A stretch of DNA of 8,880 nt from NCBI GenBank assembly GCA_955652025.1, contig CATPAO010000225.1:1-8880 (forward strand), in the 5' to 3' direction. Below are positions 7,045-8,880 of the stretch, in pieces (the first letter of the stretch is position 1; the number at the start of each line of letters is the position of its first letter). The notes beneath the pieces were generated by a model. The model did no database searches and was not told where the DNA came from. It saw only the letters and a program-made list of their open reading frames with translations. The position numbers and the translations under genes are program-made. The stretch comes from Casimicrobiaceae bacterium. GTDB lineage: Bacteria; Pseudomonadota; Gammaproteobacteria; Burkholderiales; Casimicrobiaceae.

Positions 7045-7740
7045 ATGATCGACCTTTACTACTGGACGACGCCGAATGGCCACAAGCTCACGATCTTCCT
7101 CGAGGAGACGGGGCTGCCGTACACGCTCAAGCCGATCAACATCTCGAAGGGCGACCAGTTCGATCCCGCCTTCCTCGCCATTTCGCCGAACAACCGCATT
7201 CCGGCGATCGTCGATCACGCACCGGCCGACGGCGGAGCGCCGCTCGCGATGTTCGAATCGGGCGCCATCCTGCTCTACCTCGCCGACAAGGTCGGGCGCC
7301 TGATTCCCGCCGCTTTGCGCGCGCGGCTCGATTGCATCCAGTGGCTGTTCTGGCAGATGGGGAACCTGGGTCCGATGGCGGGGCAGAACCATCACTTTCG
7401 GCTTTATGCACCGGAAAAGCTGCCGTACGCGATGACGCGCTACCTGAAGGAGACCGGCCGGCTGTACGCCGTGCTGAACAAGCGTCTCGCGGAACGCGCA
7501 TTCATCGTCGGCGATTATTCCATTGCCGACGTCGCGAGCTACCCGTGGGTCCAGCCGGAGCGCCAAGGGCAGGACATCGGCGAGTTTCCGAACTTGAAGC
7601 GATGGAAGGAAGCGATCGCCGCGCGCCCGGCCGTGCAACGCGCGTATGCGATAGCCAAGACTGTCAACACGAAGCCCGCCGTCAGCGACGAGCAATCGCG
7701 CCAAGTGCTGTTCGGGCAGGATCAGTCGGTCGTGAAGTAA
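7045..7740 (+). CDS. yfcG: Glutathione transferase-like disulfide-bond oxidoreductase (YfcG/YghU type)
   Basis: The 231-residue protein closely follows E. coli YfcG (about 215 residues): MIDLYYWTTPNGHK at the N-terminus, ISPNNRIPAIVDH, FESGAILLYLADK, QWLFWQMGNLGPMAGQNHHF and GDYSIADVASYPWV. YfcG-type (Nu-class) enzymes use glutathione to reduce disulfides, with Thr and Asn in the TPNG motif near the thiol; both are present here (T9, N11). It has an N-terminal thioredoxin-like domain (about 1-85) and a C-terminal helical domain, and is probably cytoplasmic. The C-terminus is some 15 residues longer than in E. coli. ATG 7045 matches the family start. TTG 7030 would add five residues and is less likely. 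A four-codon ORF (7034-7048) overlaps the start as ATGA. It is the last gene of the plus-strand cluster. Confidence 0.92.
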   Translation: MIDLYYWTTPNGHKLTIFLEETGLPYTLKPINISKGDQFDPAFLAISPNNRIPAIVDHAPADGGAPLAMFESGAILLYLADKVGRLIPAALRARLDCIQWLFWQMGNLGPMAGQNHHFRLYAPEKLPYAMTRYLKETGRLYAVLNKRLAERAFIVGDYSIADVASYPWVQPERQGQDIGEFPNLKRWKEAIAARPAVQRAYAIAKTVNTKPAVSDEQSRQVLFGQDQSVVK

Positions 7741-8008
7741 ACCGTCCCGATCCGCCAGGTCGGCGGTGACGCGCCGCTTCAGTACGCAGGGCTCACGATC
7801 CTGTTCGTGTCGGGCGCGCTCGCCGCCGGAACGGTTGCCGATACGTTTAATTGCCGCTCGAGAGCTGCTGATCGGCGCGCTCGGTATCGGCGAACTCCTT
7901 GCCCATTGCGCGAGCGGTTCGTGCGCGGGTTTCCTCTGGTTGGCAGCCTGGGCTTACACTATTTCCGGTGCATTCAATCGCCTTGCGAGTGCAATTATCT
8001 GCCGGCCC
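7741..8008. other. Intergenic region before the response regulator, no gene recognised
   Basis: No convincing gene is seen. A short GC hairpin (CCGCC/GGCGG, 7752-7766) follows the YfcG-like stop codon but has no T-run, so it is a weak terminator candidate. Near the right end, TACACT at 7955-7960 could be a -10 box for the regulator, but I see no good -35 at the proper distance. The plus strand is open here in the regulator's frame and encodes a hydrophobic stretch (GFLWLAAWAYTI), with no family resemblance. Confidence 0.4.
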
Positions 8009-8746
8009 ATGAGCGCTTCCGTTCGGCCCCATATTCTCGCGATCGACGACGACCCGGCCATCCGCGCGCTGATCGCCGATTATCTCAGCGCGAACCAGCT
8101 CCGCGTGACCACTGGCGCGACCGGGGCGGACATGGCGCGAGCGCTTGACGAGCACGCCGTCGATCTCGTCGTGCTCGACCTGAGGCTGCCGGAGGAGGAC
8201 GGCATGCTGCTCGCCCGTAAGCTTCGCGAGACCTCCGCGGTTCCGATCATCATCGTGACCGGTAAGGGAGAGGAGGCCGACCGGGTCATGGGGCTCGAGC
8301 TCGGCGCCGACGACTACATCGTCAAGCCGTTCAGCCCGCGCGAACTGCTTGCGCGGATCCGTGCGGTCCTGCGCCGGTATCAGACGGCGCGCGACCTGAT
8401 GCCCGCGCGTGACGAGGGTCGACGCGCGTATCGCTTCGCCGGCTGGGAGCTCAACCTGCTGACGCGCAGGCTCGTCGACCCCGGCGGCCGGCGCGTCGAG
8501 ATCACGAACGGCGAGTTCGGCCTGCTGCAGGCATTGTGCGCGGCGCCGCAGCGGGTGCTGTCGCGCGACCAGCTACTCGAGCTCTCGCGCCTGCATGGCG
8601 CGGAGGTCTACGATCGTTCCATCGATGTCCAGATCCTGCGGCTGCGGCGCAAGATTGAGGTGAATCCCTCCGAGCCCGAATTCATCAAGACCGAACGCGG
8701 CGCCGGGTACGTGTTCAGCGTTCCGGTCGAAGTCCTTCAGTGGTAG
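8009..8746 (+). CDS. OmpR/PhoB-family response regulator
   Basis: The 245-residue protein has a receiver domain at about 7-125 and a winged-helix DNA-binding domain at about 142-240. Receiver residues are all present: acidic D13-D14, phosphoacceptor D57 in VVLDLRLPEEDG, T84, Y103 and K106 in DDYIVKPF. The C-terminal domain shows the recognition-helix region YDRSIDVQILRLRRKIE (201-217) and the closing hairpin TERGAGYVF. It should bind DNA as a dimer when phosphorylated and control transcription; the targets are unknown. ATG 8009 is chosen because the receiver begins at once (MSASVRPHILAIDDD). The frame is open upstream to 7766, but that extension lacks homology. No Shine-Dalgarno sequence is seen. 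No cognate kinase is visible next to it: the downstream side is occupied by the intron-like sequence. Its last codons (W245 and the TAG) may come from that insertion. Confidence 0.93.
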   Translation: MSASVRPHILAIDDDPAIRALIADYLSANQLRVTTGATGADMARALDEHAVDLVVLDLRLPEEDGMLLARKLRETSAVPIIIVTGKGEEADRVMGLELGADDYIVKPFSPRELLARIRAVLRRYQTARDLMPARDEGRRAYRFAGWELNLLTRRLVDPGGRRVEITNGEFGLLQALCAAPQRVLSRDQLLELSRLHGAEVYDRSIDVQILRLRRKIEVNPSEPEFIKTERGAGYVFSVPVEVLQW

Positions 8747-8880
8747 CGCCGGGAGACCGGCAAGGAGTAAAGGGTGAGAGTCCCTGACGGTGAAGGTGTA
8801 GCAAATCACACTGTCCCCGAGTCATGCGCGGGGTGCCGCGAGGCGCAGCGCGAAGCGTTGACAGGGGTACGCGTAGGCCA
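8740..8880 (+). ncRNA. Probable 5' part of a group II intron (domain I), partial
   Basis: The sequence is non-coding in style and folds into a series of short hairpins: GCCGG-GAGA-CCGGC at 8748-8761 with a GNRA-type loop, AGGG/CCCT at 8771-8785, GTGT/ACAC at 8796-8811 and CCCCG/CGGGG at 8815-8833. Phrases such as GTGAGAGTCCCTGACGG, CGAGTCATGCG and GAAGCGTTGACAGGGGT resemble, from memory, the leader region of bacterial group II introns that encode LtrA-type reverse transcriptase/maturases. The 5' boundary is uncertain: GTGG at 8740 or GTAGCG at 8743 are the candidates, and neither matches the usual GUGYG perfectly. The maturase ORF and domains V and VI would lie beyond the window. An unrelated structured RNA is the main alternative. 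Confidence 0.58.

Noticed and set aside
7752..7766. Possible intrinsic terminator after the YfcG-like gene
   Set aside because: The stem is only five base pairs and no T-run follows on either strand, so it is noted in the intergenic entry and not called as a terminator.
7766..8008. N-terminal extension of the response regulator by 81 codons
   Set aside because: Receiver domains of this family start within about ten residues of the N-terminus, as they do from ATG 8009. The extension resembles nothing I know.

Overview
The window is high-GC bacterial chromosome with compact genes. Codon use, TAGAAT-type -10 boxes and the gene families (a Cache/HAMP/multi-GAF sensor, DUF3011, a YfcG-type glutathione transferase) suggest a betaproteobacterium, probably Burkholderiales or a relative. 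That placement is an inference from style, not a marker gene.

Layout. (1) Positions 1-2877, minus strand: a large membrane sensor protein that runs off the left edge. It reads, N to C, as TM, extracytoplasmic Cache-like domain, TM, HAMP, coiled coil, three complete GAF units of 172-174 residues and the start of a fourth. The output domain lies outside the window. A 19-codon leader ORF with a good ribosome binding site overlaps its GTG start. (2) Positions 2934-3084: a divergent control region with an inverted repeat carrying a TAGAAT box on each strand. (3) Positions 3085-3756, plus: an alpha/beta-hydrolase carboxylesterase. (4) About 3930-4469, minus: the decayed remains of a secreted two-module DUF3011 gene, broken by frameshifts and stop codons. 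(5) Positions 4520-4918, minus: msrB, methionine-R-sulfoxide reductase. (6) Positions 5007-7740, plus: a tight three-gene cluster of an MFS exporter of the fosmidomycin-resistance type, a divergent short-chain dehydrogenase that has lost the YxxxK catalytic pair, and a YfcG-like disulfide-bond oxidoreductase. The first gene has a good sigma-70 promoter. (7) Positions 8009-8746, plus: an OmpR/PhoB-family response regulator. (8) From about 8740 to the right edge: structured, non-coding sequence that looks like the 5' part (domain I) of a bacterial group II intron, butted against the regulator's stop codon.

How the genes may work together. MsrB, the YfcG-like enzyme and possibly the exporter and SDR fit a loose theme of redox or toxic-compound defence. 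The sensor and the response regulator are two-component parts at opposite ends, and nothing here shows they are partners.

I do not see a clear undescribed defence or mobile system. The best leads are the partial group II intron, the recently amplified GAF units with a diverged loop, the catalytically altered SDR, the leader ORF and the DUF3011 pseudogene.
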